Source: Notospermus geniculatus (taxonomy: Eukaryota > Nemertea > Pilidiophora > Heteronemertea > Lineidae). Taken from it: a stretch of DNA of 64,000 nt. The position numbers were made by a program, and so were the translations under genes. The DNA is taken from NCBI GenBank assembly GCA_002633025.1, contig NMRB01000984.1:160030-224029 (forward strand). Direction: 5' to 3'. Shown here in pieces: positions 42,801 through 54,030 of this stretch (its first letter is position 1; every line of letters starts with the position of its first letter). The notes under the pieces were generated by a model. That model searched no databases and was not told where the DNA came from. It worked only from the letters and a program-made list of their open reading frames with translations.

Positions 42801-43678
42801 GTCTGTTGACAGCACTCCCCATCCAGATAAACTGAAATCGAACACTTCGCCATCATATGAAGAAAGCAGCAAGCAGGATTACTTAGCTTTTCGAGTACCG
42901 ATACCAGAGTCCAGGTTAACAATGCATGCGTGAACATCTTTGAATGGATTAGTGAATGATTCTGCGAATGCGAGCTGATTCAATGAATCCGTACTAGCAG
43001 ATTGACTGAAGGATTTGAGAGAAATACATTTTTCACCCCCCCCCCCCCAACAATAGCCTAAAGTTACCTTATAGGCCTTCCTAAGACCAAAAAAAAGTAA
43101 AAGCATGGATGCGACCCTAATATCGACTTTTGCTAAACTTAAAGACTTTTCCGTAACACTAAAAAGTAATTTCTCTGTATTATACATGTACATCCAAGTA
43201 CATAAACATGACTTAAACCTGGAAGACCTCAATTCTCCAAGCTCAAATTTTGCAGGCATCTTCTACAGACACTGTACTATCTTCTGATGAATTTTGATCA
43301 AAATCAAAAATAGGGCATTTACTGAAAAAGTAGGTCAAAGAGCAAGGTCACGTGATTTGACCTAGATTAAGGCGTCACCAATTGAGGCCATCGTGACGCA
43401 TCTCATATGAAAGGAAATCATCTCCTCTATCCAATGATACCAAATTTGATGCACTTGGACTGGTAGTTTTTGAGAAATGTGCCGTTTTTTATCATATAGT
43501 CACGTATTGTCCTGAAATAGGTCAAAAATTGAAATTGCCGCAGAACGCTGAAAAATGAAGCGGTCAAGCTGAAACTTTGTGGTTGAGGGTTTCTCAGGGA
43601 GTGCCCCAGGTATGCCAAATTTCATTGAATTTAGAGGGGGTCGGGGAAAAAAGTGTGTGGTTTGACATGGAATGACCC
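39845..43678 (-). mobile_element. Autonomous DNA transposon with ~450-bp TIRs and CTAA target duplication
   Basis: The left end GGGTCATTCCATGTCAAACC and the right end, its reverse complement, are flanked by CTAA (39841-39844 and 43679-43682). The TIRs extend to about 40285 and 43225 with small differences. Between them is a complete two-exon minus-strand transposase. Long TIRs and a 4-bp target duplication resemble Sola-type elements; the superfamily is inferred, not proven. Intact coding sequence and ends suggest recent activity. Confidence 0.85.
40439..42937 (-). CDS. Transposase, two exons
   Basis: Exons 42430-42937 and 40439-42228, joined by a GT-AG intron in matching phase (DVEI then GDAG), total up to about 765 aa; the start may instead be the Met pair at 42856/42853. 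Exon 1 carries a Cys/His-rich region (CKYHWDKYF, KCCDPFNKHGRK) and a CPSCR motif, probably zinc-binding. Exon 2 holds the predicted catalytic core: Asp in VLSDFSENYAF, Asp in YYFSDGAAAQYKN, and a conserved HGKGACDGVGGTVKR block, which together look like an RNase-H-like DDE/D enzyme. A cluster CFLGECDNCPG lies between. There are no internal stops. The catalytic assignment is inferred from motif layout. Confidence 0.75.
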
Positions 43679-43682
43679 CTAA

Positions 43683-45616
43683 ACAGCAGACCGCTTCACT
43701 CACCGCAGGCGCCAAGTGGAGACCACGCTGCAGGAGGATAACCTCAAAATCTGCCTATATAATTCCATGTCAGCGTCAACTTCAGCCATTTCACCAACTC
43801 GATCGTCATAGAAAGCCACAATTGTTAGGAATTATAAATACTAATATACAACCGACATCATATTTCGCCACCTTCTAAGGATTTTATCGTTCAGAAACCG
43901 ATATACCCTCTAAAATCCACCCAAAAAAACCTCTGCAAAAATCCACAGCATCTCTGTTGGAAAATTCTCACACAAATAAAACAACCATACTAGAATATGA
44001 CAAAGCCAAATTTCAAGCACATTGCTGCTTAAACAAAAGATATATAGATGAAACTACTGCCAGACATTACGTCGACATCGCAGACAGTGTTAAAAATAAG
44101 GGTCACCTTGTGAACCAATGATCAGTATGATCGCATTCGGGCGATGAACCCCCGCCTCCGTGGCCGTAGCCCCTGGGCACCATGGTCAATGTATGTGTGA
44201 CCGCGTCACAGTATAAAATGGGCAGCAACCAGGCGAGGTAAGGACGATATGGTAAGCGATCTGATAGCCGCCGAACTTGCCAGTCATCGCAGACTCGGCG
44301 ATATCAGTTTTGGAATTGTTTGATAGGTGGTCATCGCTGGCAAGAAGATTCTATGGATCGCTGTGTGTGCAACGCACACCTGGCATCAACAGCCGATTTT
44401 TCTCGGGGGTGTCGATCAGGGCCGACCGCAAAGAAAGTCCGATTGTGCTACTGGCGCCCATCGGCAGTTACATGTAGTTAACAACGCATTTTCCCATCAA
44501 CTAACCCGCCGATATGCACCGAAAGCAATATCGGACTTTCTGTGCGGTCGGCCCACATCGCTTGTGATAGGCCTATCACCCGTTATGCGGGGTTCATTGG
44601 CGCACGGATTTTGTCTCATTCAGGTCCGTAAAAAAATCGATAAAATCGAGGCGAAAAATACCAAACATGTGGAATATTCACCTCAAGGCCTTGTGAGGCA
44701 GAAAACTCACCGAAAAATGCGCGCACACAGCGAGCTATCTGCTGAGCAAACAGTCTCGGATAACTTTTTGCTCAGCAGATAGCTCCCGTGTGCGGCAGGC
44801 TTTTAGACTAGGGAAGGTGAAAGAGTACACAAGGGAAGAAGGAAGCATTTACTCACCGGCCGTTTGCTTGTCTGTAGATGAAGAACTTTCCCTTTTGTGA
44901 AACTGAAGCCTCAGTTGAATCCTCCTCTACACCGTGCACACAGAGAGATTGCCGGGGGGACGACTGGTATCCCACAGCTCTCAGGCCCTCTCATTTATTT
45001 CCAGCCAATTATTATTGAGTGTCCAATTACCATCTTGACACTAGGAGTGCCATGAGAGTCATTCATCGAAATTTATTATCGACTGATTGGTCATGAGCAG
45101 CTGGAGACCAAACTTTAGACAGCCCCCTGGAAGGAGCGTGTGATCAGATACCCAGTAATCAACATGGAGCAGTATCATTCTTTGCCGCCCTTTTGACACG
45201 CACCCTCCCCAACAATCTACAAACGCTTCTATTCGTCCCAGTACAATACAAACGACGACTCCAACATGGAAGATGTCGAATCAATCGTCTTCGACTCGGA
45301 AGCTTTCGGCAACCTTCGGGGCCCCATTGAAAGCACCTCGTCCGTATATAGCGGATTAAGTTCGACCACCATATGGTCGGTGATCAGGTCAGAAGTGATG
45401 CGGTTGTAGCTTTGCGCAGACTGGAAATAGTTCACATAATTTTTTATTTAATGTAATATATCTGATGTTTGTTTGCACAAAATGAGTTATTTCGCAATGA
45501 ATATAAATATAAAAACGTTTGAGTGGTTAACTGTGCATTTTGCAACGATTTTTGTTGAAAAATTCGTATGCATTAGGTGACTCTTTCTCCCTCCCCACCT
45601 CGATCACGAAACAAAA
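43683..45616. other. Spacer with two hairpins
   Basis: GGCCGACCGCAAAGAAAGTCC (44421) pairs with GGACTTTCTGTGCGGTCGGCC (44537), and AGCTATCTGCTGAGCAAA (44733) pairs with TTTGCTCAGCAGATAGCT (44767). A short minus-strand ORF at 45229-45435 has no motif. No gene is supported. Confidence 0.4.
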
Positions 45617-45691
45617 ATGGCCGCCATAGCTTCACTACTTGAGAAGTTCAACGTGCTGTTATATAGCGTGACTAACCCTTCATCAGGCAAG
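45617..45691 (+). CDS. Candidate first coding exon, unknown protein
   Basis: An ATG in a strong context (AAAAATGGCC) opens 25 codons (MAAIASLLEKFNVLLYSV...) ending exactly at AAG|GTAACA, a usable donor in phase 0. The peptide looks like an amphipathic N-terminal helix. I could not identify a downstream exon in the window, so this may be a first exon with a long intron, a truncated gene or chance. Confidence 0.3.
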
Positions 45692-46129
45692 GTAACATGC
45701 TTCAACTCATTTTTCTATATGTAGCAACACTCACAATGCCTAATTGGTGACTTAGTGTAGATAGATTTGAACAGTCTTGTCGAGCCACGTTTTACTGATC
45801 TTCATCAAAGTAGTTCCCGGAGCAATACGGCGCTGTCCGATATAGCCTACGTCAGGACAGAGTTACGATGCTGGCACAAAATAAAATGTGGCTTGGAGTC
45901 AACTGGAATTGCGGGGATTTTATTCCACAGAAAAATCATCATAAATCGTCACAAAGTTGCTCAATTTTGAATTTAAAAAAATATTGTATTGTCCAGATAT
46001 AAACAGATTGGCTTCAAAACAGTGCCAGTTTCAACCCGAACAAGTGAGTATTAAAGAAACATATTTTGGCCAAATTTCAAAGAAAACGTGGCTATGAAAA
46101 ATATTCATGGAGATATGCCGGAAAATTAG

Positions 46130-47005
46130 CTGGACAATTATTTTTGACTAAGGGTGTACATATCACTGAAATAAATCAAATTTATATGCACATTTAGACC
46201 CTATTTTCCAAAGGTATCAAAAATAGCGAATAACAGCGTTCCCTTTTATCTACTTTTGATCATGACCAAAAAATTATTGCCAAATTCGAGAAACACAGCA
46301 CAAAATGAGGAACCGGACGAACTAACGTCACGACGTGGCGCTGCGATCGATGAGACCGAAGTTTCTTTTTTCAACGTGATTTCAAGTCCTTCCAGACTGT
46401 TAACTTCTGGCGTGAAATAAACCCTATTTTTTCGGTCGCATGACATTAAAATTTACACCATCTTGTCGCGGGTGAAAATTTCTGCAATTTCTTTGCTTTT
46501 TTTCTTAAAATAAAGAGGTAGGATGGCGATAACGGCAACGCCTTTATCTTATTTTTTCCTGTAGAAAAATGTACAGCAGATTTTTTCATGACGCAACGTC
46601 AGCACATAAAACGACGTCAATGACGTCGGTTCGGTCTCATCGATCGCTGCGCCGACCTGTCGGGATAAACGGCACGCCGGTTCCTCATTCCTGTCAGGGA
46701 AACTTTCAACCAGATCATTCACAGGAAGAGCTGAAGTCAAATCATTAATAATCAATTTAACACCCTTTGGTGGTGCGACAATGACAATCTACCTCGAATA
46801 CACGAAGAGGAGACTAGGGACCAGGTTGATGAATCGATGCCTACGAAATATCAAGTGTTCTGTTTATCTCGTTGCTAATTGCCAACTACCGCTATTTCTC
46901 GGTGAAGTGGAAGAACAGCTGTCCGCCATCGTCGATTTCTGATCAGTAATGGGAAATGTCTTGCTTGTGCGATAGACTGTACACCTGTATGCTTACAGAA
47001 ATTGT
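46130..47005. repeat. Duplicated block, copy 1
   Basis: Shares long segments with 49650-50300. Common words include CAACTACCGCTATTTCTCGG, TGAAGTGGAAGAACAGCT, CGCCATCGTCGATTTCTGAT, AAACACAGCACAAA and CTACCTCGAATACACGAAG. It is interrupted by the foldback at 46307-46686. Confidence 0.75.
46307..46686. mobile_element. Foldback inserted in duplicated block
   Basis: The other copy (about 49848) reads CACAGCACAAATTCCTGTCAG; here the same site is opened by 380 bp that begins GAGGAACCGG and ends CCGGTTCCTC, with AT on both sides. Inner arms also pair (GATCGATGAGACCGAA and TTCGGTCTCATCGATC). The empty site identifies the insertion. Confidence 0.75.
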
Positions 47006-47079
47006 GTATCTATATACGTCTGACTATTGCTAGGGATTGTTACCCCTTATGTGTCACTGTGATAGGTGATCGATGATTG

Positions 47080-47161
47080 GCTGCTGGTTGGTGCACTCCA
47101 GTCTGGACTCGAACCCTGGATACATCCACGACTAGTTATGCCCCAATCACACTGAGCTATT
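47080..47161 (-). tRNA. tRNA-like sequence (SINE head or tRNA pseudogene)
   Basis: On the minus strand: TAGCTCAGTGTGATTGG (A-box-like) and GGTTCGAGTCC (B box) at the normal spacing of about 38 bases. The acceptor stem does not pair convincingly, so a functional tRNA is unlikely. Most likely the promoter part of a tRNA-derived SINE. Confidence 0.45.
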
Positions 47162-47336
47162 CAGGCGCGGATCCAGGGGGAGCACACCCGGCCCGTGCCC
47201 CCTCTATTTTGTGGAAAATCTTTGAAATTGACCGGGAAATTTCGAAATTTTGAAAAGCTGTTAAAATTTGACCGAGGTTTTCCACGATGTGGGCAGGCTG
47301 TGCCCCCTCTTTCCCATGATTCTGGACCCGCTCCTG
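47162..47336. mobile_element. 175-bp hAT-like MITE
   Basis: Ends CAGGCGCGGATCCAGG and CCTGAGCGGGTCCAG-type inverted (CTGGACCCGCTCCTG), with inner GTGCCCCCTCT repeated at both sides. CTATT occurs on both flanks (47157-47161 and 47337-47341). CAGG...CCTG ends resemble hAT non-autonomous elements, although those usually duplicate 8 bp. Confidence 0.65.
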
Positions 47337-47599
47337 CTATTAAGTTCTCAGTACGTTCTTCAAAATTTTGCCGAACGGGCTCAAACTGTGTGCGAACGGA
47401 TTGGACGTAATGGCAACTTTTTAGTCTTTTTACGAACTTCATGGACGGAAAGGGTTCTCTAGAACATTATTGAGGTATTATTTGGCAAAGGGGTACATGT
47501 TCTAGCCCGTTTTACGAGTTTTTTTCGCACATCATGTGGAACATTCCATAACACGGGGTGCTGTGGTAGGTCTGAAGTGTCCGAGTGGAGACATTCGCA

Positions 47600-47830
47600 C
47601 ATATTTTGATGGATTCTAGGACATCTCCCCGGCTATCTCCCCCTTTAGGACGTCCCCAGGATATCTCCCTTTGGACATTTGCTCCCCGGATTGGGATATC
47701 TCTCCTAGGTCATTTGCCCTTAGAACCCCCCGCACGATATTTGCCCCTAAATCGCCCCCACCCCCAGGACTCCCTCCCCTGCATATCTGCCCCCACCCCT
47801 GGGTATCTCCATTCTTTGGGACGCCCGGCC
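47600..47830. repeat. C-rich degenerate repeat
   Basis: Many irregular copies of a GGAYATCTCCCC / GGACATTTGCCCC theme over ~230 bp. Low-complexity, no coding value. Confidence 0.6.
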
Positions 47831-49649
47831 TGATCCCTTCCCTTTAATTACCCCCTTGGTATTTGTACATGTACATGTAGGTCTAGTTTTCTAGTCCATA
47901 GGCCTGCGTGTCCCACCATGTGCGGTGAATTGTGTTTTTAATCGTACTATCATTTTGTGTTCGGCCATCTTCAACCTGTCTTTTGTCATGTCATGATATA
48001 GGCCTACTGTACTGTATGTACAGATGTAGATTGTGTTTGGATTGTATTGTTTTTCTTCTGAATAGGAGGCAAATAAATAAATAAATAGCAGAGTGCAGCC
48101 ATTCGATCCTATAAACAGCAACGTTTTACTGAGATCCTTTCTGACAATGATTCTTGGATACCTACCGGCCAGTGAGGGTGCTCGTAAGGCGAAACATCCT
48201 GTCGTGAAAGGATTAGGCCTACTGAGGTCTGGAGCAATTTGAATCCTACTATGGGACGTAGGCCTACTTCCTTCCATAACAACAGAATACAAGTTAAAAT
48301 GCCAATGATGCTGGCCGCGGGGACTTTTGAATTTTTGAAGGTTGTGAAAAAAGTCCTTTCAAAGTCCTATGCCAGTAAAGTTTCGTGACAAATCACAGAA
48401 TATTTGCTGAATAAGACCTTGGAATCGAACCGAACTGGTGCAAAAATAACGTCACTTCAGGTCTCAATAAAATCCCTCTACCCGCGACGAGCCGTTCTGT
48501 AGATACCTTGCTGTAAGTTGTCGAATAAAACCTGTCTGAGTGCTGTAGGGCTGCCAGTGTGACAGCTAGGACTCAACCCCCCTCCCCCCCCCCACACACA
48601 CACTTGGAATTCCTAGTCGCGGCCAAACTCGCTAGCCCAGTGGTACGGCGTTCCGCGTTTTCGGTTTGCTCCACTTGTACCACTGGCTTCAAACGCCCTC
48701 ATCACTTCTGCTCGGAATGAGCAGAATGAATAAAAACTGATATACAGCTAGTTTTCCACCCTAATAAAATCATAATCGTACTGTCAAGCTTAGAAGTGTA
48801 CCAAAACACCAAACACACCATGATTTTTAAACATTTGTTCATTATTTTGTGTTGCACTTTTTTGCGGCGGATTACACGTATGGCTGTGCTTCGGTTCGGT
48901 AGTTCCGGCAGAAAAAGTTTCTATTTTAGAAGCAACTAAATCGACGGACCAAGCAGCTTCGTCGAATTTGATCACATGATTTTGTGAGTGTAAACATAAC
49001 CACGTGTAACAAGGAGGCAGCCATCTTAAATGACGTCAATCCTACGCGAAAAGAAGTACGGGGCACTGACGTTTGAAGGCAGAGTCAGTAAGGTGAAACC
49101 GTCTGACTCTGCGTTGGAGATTGAGTCGCGGCTTTATTGTTCAACAATGGATCAGGATGCTTTCGAGACCATTACAATAGCAAACTGTTGTAACTAGAAC
49201 CTGCTTTCATAGGACTCCAATTCCGTTCACACTACTAGTCCTGTGCATGTGGTCGGCACGGCATTCATCAGAGGCAGGGAAGACACAGGCCTCAGAGGTC
49301 ACCAGGGGAACAGATGGGTAAAGCTAGGAATCCACTGCTGATTTCTGCGTTGCGACTTGCTTTGCAACCTGCTACCTGCGACTGAATACGATCACAAGGA
49401 ACTGATACCGGTCCCGACCGATTGCCGACTGAAATTGACCACATCTTCACCATTGGTGGATTTCACGTCTAGCGAGTCCACTACGGCGATCGAGTGCCCC
49501 AGTTGCAACGCAACCCAGTCGCAACGCAAAATCAACTTGAAAATCAATGGTGGATTTATACTAGCTTAATGTGTACGTATTAGATTTAGGTCAATTCTTT
49601 TCGGCAGAATCTCAGAGATGAGACATAAGCTACTCCAGGTTGGTAATCC
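47831..49649. other. Repeat-derived spacer
   Basis: 48621-48672 resembles the tRNA-like part of the 1-571 element (CTCGCTAGCCCAGTGGTACG, TTTGCTCCACTTGTACC), and 49094-49120 its GTGAAACCGTCTGACTCTGC segment. A (C)n(CA)n run lies near 48580. No gene is supported. Confidence 0.4.
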
Positions 49650-50300
49650 ATGATATTGGATTACCATGGGGTCTCCTACATACATACATATCACTGAAAC
49701 AAATCAACCTTAGGCCTACACTATCAAATTTACATACATACATGTTATAGATCCTACATTCCAACCGTATCAAAAATAGTGGAAGACAGTTCTGTTTTAT
49801 CTATTTTTGATTATGTCCAAAATATTACTTGCCAAATTTGATAAACACAGCACAAATTCCTGTCAGGGAAACTTGCAGAAGGCGACTGGAAAGTGATAGG
49901 CCAACCAGATCCTTCACTGAATGAATAGGGACTGCAGTAAGAGCTGAAGTCAATTGATTAATTTAGCATGCTTCGGTGCCAAATGCGACAATGACATGTC
50001 GCTCAATCGAAATACTAAAAATATTCTGACAAGAAATGGCGCCATCTGTAGCCATCACGAATCTACCTCGAATACACGAAGATGAGACATCCTAGGGACT
50101 AGGATCGATGCCTACGAAATACTAGTATCAAGTGTTCTGTTTTTCTCGTCCTAATTGCCAACTACCGCTATTTCTCGGTGAAGTGGAAGAACAGCTCTCC
50201 GCCATCGTCGATTTCTGATCAGAAGAACCATTCTATGTGAAGGAAAAATTATCTTGCTTGTGCAATACTGGTTCCTCTTCCGATCACCGGTCACCGGTTA
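49650..50300. repeat. Duplicated block, copy 2
   Basis: Counterpart of 46130-47005 without the foldback insertion. It gives the empty target site near 49848. Confidence 0.7.
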
Positions 50301-51169
50301 TCAGGGTTGAGTGAAAATGGTCAGTAAACCGCAGCGAATGAGACATTAGAAAAGCGCCCCAGCGGGCCCAAAAATGTATTGCTGTAGAAAATTGCCGATT
50401 GACCGATGATCGGAAGAAGACCCAGTAAATTGTACACATATCGTATGCTTACTAGAATTGTGTATCTACTCTAAACTCCCACTTACCTGTCCCATTCCTG
50501 AACATGGAAAAATGACCAAATCCTAAGTTAAACCTCGGGCCGTATTCTAAAGTTAAGACTTAGACGCGTGTAACTTCGTCAAATGCATGGTGGAAGTGTG
50601 TGCATTTAGTGAAGGTACACGTGTCTAAGTCTTAATCGCGCGATGACTACCCTTTTTGAATACATGTACGCACGATGTCGACGACTGGAAGCCGGTGTAA
50701 CATTTTCCAGTGTTCTCCATCTGTGAGTGTTCCCCCTCCTATTTTACGACTGAATAAGCTGCGACTTGACAACAGGGGACACCCAGAGAAACATCTATCT
50801 GCCAGCGTTTCCCAGAAAATAAAGGGACAAACTGACACACAGAAACACTGTAACACCGGCAATCGATGACGATGGGGACCACTAGGCCTACAAAAGCTGC
50901 TACACGGTTGACCATTTAATTCAATGCACTCTTTATTACTGTGCCACACCCCGCCTTCCCAATTGCACGTAGATCAAAAATAAACTCTCATCAACCCGTA
51001 TTCTGTCCATTCCTTCTCTATTTGGAAACCCATAAACTACATAAGCTGCACTTCCATTACAAATGAAATGGTCCATGGACCATGTGCTCACCGGGTTGGA
51101 CAAAATAGTCTAATGACAGGGGGAGGTACATATCAGTTATGAGCAATCTGGGTCAAGTCATTCCCGTGT
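50301..51169. other. Spacer; GGGCCGTATTC-type fragment
   Basis: 50537-50640 begins GGGCCGTATTCTAAAGTTAAGA with partially inverted AAGACTTAGACGCGTGT / ACACGTGTCTAAGTCTT arms, a diverged member of the GGGCCGTAT group. No gene seen. Confidence 0.45.
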
Positions 51170-52110
51170 AGGACTTGGATGATTTTGGGGTTTATGCCAC
51201 CTGGCGACCATATTGGATGTCCGATTGGGCCGGAACTTCACATGCACATGAAGGTCATCTGCAGGGGTCACATAGCACATTGGAGCGCTTTAGGTCCAAG
51301 TCGTTCCGGAGTTACAGCACTTTGATGATTTTCAGGTTACGCCACCTGGCGGCCATGTTGGATGTCCAATCGGGCCGAAACTTCACATGCACATAAAGGT
51401 CATCTGCACGGGGCCACATAGCACATTGGAGCGCTTTGGGTTAAGGCGTTCCTGAGTTACAGCACTTTGATGATTTTTGGGTTACGCCACCTGGTGGCCA
51501 TGTTTGAAGTCAAATCAGGCCGAAATTTGACATGCATGTAAAGGTCATCTAGATGGAGGTAAATATCAAATTTGAGCACTCTGCGTCAAGCCGTTCCTGA
51601 GTAATAGCACTTACTTGATTTTCAGGTTACGCCACCTGGCGGCCATATTGGATGTCCAATCGGGCCGAAACTTGGTATTTTTTAAGGTACCCCTCCAATG
51701 CATGTTTATGCAAGATATGAAGTTGCTCGGTGAAATAATGACAAACTGTGGCAGGTTCGTCACTTTTGTCGAACTTTGACCTCTGTGACCTTGAAAAGTA
51801 GGTCAAATCAAAAACCCGTTATATATGTTATGTATCCTTATTAGCTACACCTACGATAAAAATTTGGAGATGATCTAGTCATTAGTTCAGGAGTTATTGC
51901 ACTTTTTGTGTTTTTGGTTTCCGCCACCTGGTGGCCAAACTGAGAGTCGAATCGGACCGAAACTTGGTGTCGTGGGTCATCTGACCTAGGGGTATATATG
52001 TACCAAGTTTCAGATCGATAGCTTCAGCGGTTACGAAACGTGCCCTGCTAACGGACAACGACGGACGACGACGGACGCACAACCATTGTATAAGCTCACC
52101 ACGGTGAGCT
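51170..52110. repeat. ~148-bp tandem repeat with GACGACGACGG tail
   Basis: Five or more diverged units with CGCCACCTGGCGGCCATATT, GGATGTCCAATCGGGCCGAA and AAGGTCATCTGCA at about 148-bp spacing. The block ends in ACGGACGACGACGGACGCAC and a short hairpin AGCTCACCACGGTGAGCT. The tail type is familiar from non-autonomous elements in marine invertebrates. No coding content. Confidence 0.8.
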
Positions 52111-52536
52111 AAAAAGCCGGTATTTGTCCGTTCTTATACAGAATTTCCGTGTTTAATAAGTCCGGTTCTATTAAGTGCGGATCTATTAAGCTCGGATAGC
52201 ATAGCCGCTCATACTCCGAATCTAAATTAGATGCGGATCAACAATGGTGTTTCTCTAGTGGAATGGCAATAAGTCGGGATCTATTTGTAGTATATTATGA
52301 TCGGCTACAGGTGGCTTAAGATCGCTTGCGACATTGCGCATGCTGGAAAGTACCAGAACAATACGCGGTTAATTCCACGTATCGCCATCTGTAGCCGAAC
52401 TTACTAACCTCAAATCCAGTAGTGGAAGCGCAAGCCGTGAAATATCCGGTCTTATTTTAGATGCGGTACTAACATATTAAGACCGGATCTAAAAGCTGTA
52501 ATGGAAGCGCAGCTATAGACAAGAAAACGGTCTGTG
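52111..52536. other. 3' flank of the nucleoside hydrolase exon
   Basis: Contains repeated words such as TAAGTCCGGTTCTATTAAG and GCGGATCTATTAAG, probably a repeat remnant. No AATAAA close to the stop on the minus strand was recognised. Confidence 0.3.
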
Positions 52537-52860
52537 TTATTGGACTGTTTCCTTAAACAGGTCGAAATATGCCACCCTGTCCATTTCCAGCACCAGTGTA
52601 ACATTCGACATATTTTTTCTTATCCCTCGCCAGTCCACAACAACCTGACCTCTCGTGTATTCTCCATTCAACTCAACGGTGCAATTGACATGTTCTGATT
52701 TTTTTATTACGCTCGGTTGAATGGCAGTCGCCATGCAAAGTTCGTCGCATGGAAGATACGGCCAGTTTGATTCTTTGGAAAACTCCACCAGTCCCTTCTC
52801 TAACTGATGGAGGAATTTCGCATTCTTCGTGTCCGGTGCTCGGAGTCGTTCATATTCTTC
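52537..52860 (-). CDS. Nucleoside hydrolase (inosine-uridine-preferring family), last exon only
   Basis: Minus-strand exon of 107 codons from an AG acceptor (TTTTCAG before 52860) to TAA at 52537. The segment WPYLPCDELCMATAIQPS and the later GEYTRGQVVVDW match the C-terminal part of the IUNH/nucleoside hydrolase family, where the first lines the active site and the second follows it. These enzymes cleave ribonucleosides to ribose and base. Full-length proteins are about 310-350 residues, so about two thirds are missing. The exon starts in phase 0; no earlier exons are visible between it and MBTPS1 at 54087. The family match is strong in the two motifs but the gene is incomplete. Confidence 0.7.
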   Translation of the reverse strand, partial: EEYERLRAPDTKNAKFLHQLEKGLVEFSKESNWPYLPCDELCMATAIQPSVIKKSEHVNCTVELNGEYTRGQVVVDWRGIRKNMSNVTLVLEMDRVAYFDLFKETVQ

Positions 52861-53412
52861 CTGAAAAGTAAAAGTAAGACAAACTTATTCGTGAGTATCT
52901 TTCCTGCTATGATATTTTTAATTAGCAATTACCGGTAGTTATTTGGGTGTGAACTTTAGAATGTATTCAGAATGCATTATGCAGGTTTCACTATTCTTAT
53001 AGATGAACACGTATTTCACTAGTCCTACAGTTTTGATGATTCCTCCTGCAGAGGCAATACAGTTCCTAAGTTTTTGGTCTTTATTTACAAACTATACATT
53101 ACACTCTACACGTACAAACCATACATTACATTACTTTTTACATTCTTTTTGCCACTGGCATATGGGAGGCACTGTCGGTCAATACACCTGAATCCGTGTA
53201 GCCTGCGTGCCTTTACTGCTAGAAAAGGAAAGACTAGGACTACACTGTGGACCAATGTTACATGGTAGGCCTACCTTTTTAATTCTTTAACATTTTTTCA
53301 AGCATCAATTTGAATTTGCGCATTTGGATTCCCTTAACGNGTTTTCTTTGTCTTTGTAAACTACATGTAAAACTTACAAAGGATAGGTTTGAACTGACCT
53401 ACTGCAATGATC

Positions 53413-53645
53413 TACAGTAAACTCGAGTTTAAACCACCGGTTCATTATGTCCATAGGCACACCCACAATCCGAAATGGGCGTGAATAAAACATAACAAGT
53501 ATTACGCTGAATGGCTGGAATCGCCTGTCCAATCACAACCCCGTGACGGAATGAATAGCTGGTTAAGGCCTACGGTGAAACTGGCCCTACGATGTGTGTG
53601 CTTATGGACATAATGAACCGGTGGTTTAAACTCGAGCTTACTGTA
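53413..53645. mobile_element. 233-bp foldback with CAGTAAACTCGAG termini
   Basis: TACAGTAAACTCGAGTTTAA, ACCACCGGTTCATTATGTCC and ATAGGCACAC on the left are inverted on the right, ending CTCGAGCTTACTGTA. CAGTAA ends flanked by TA fit a Tc1/mariner/pogo-type MITE. Confidence 0.8.
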
Positions 53646-53889
53646 TATCTCTGCACCACAGCTGGCGACACATAGCAGAGATCTCTGGCGTTAGCCAGCT
53701 CTAGTTAAATATTACTACATTCCTTTGCACTTGACAACTTAGATATATGTTGTTATCTGCAGTGCCCTCTCTCTTGTCTCTCAATATCCACAGGCGGTCT
53801 TCAAATTGACTGACAAGTCAATTTCTAGTTCCCATTGCAAACTGTAAATATCGCATGAATTCTGATTGTCACTGAGCGGGATGACCATA

Positions 53890-54030
53890 TGGATGACCTA
53901 CACTAATTCGGCAACGTTTCCGAATTCGGAAACGTTTAGCGAGTCCGAATTCGGAAACGTTTCTGAAATCGGACTCGCGTGAGTCCGAATTCGGCAACGT
54001 TTCCGATTTCGGAGTTTTCCCGGACTGATA
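53890..54030. repeat. Short palindromic repeats in MBTPS1 intron 6
   Basis: Five or more copies of TTCGGMAACGTTTC and GAGTCCGAATTCGG in both orientations, 55-200 bases downstream of exon 6. Simple repeated dyads; function unknown. Confidence 0.65.

Noticed and set aside
43427-43618. 63-aa ORF repeated at 39905-40096
   Set aside because: Both are the same stretch of the transposon's inverted terminal repeat.
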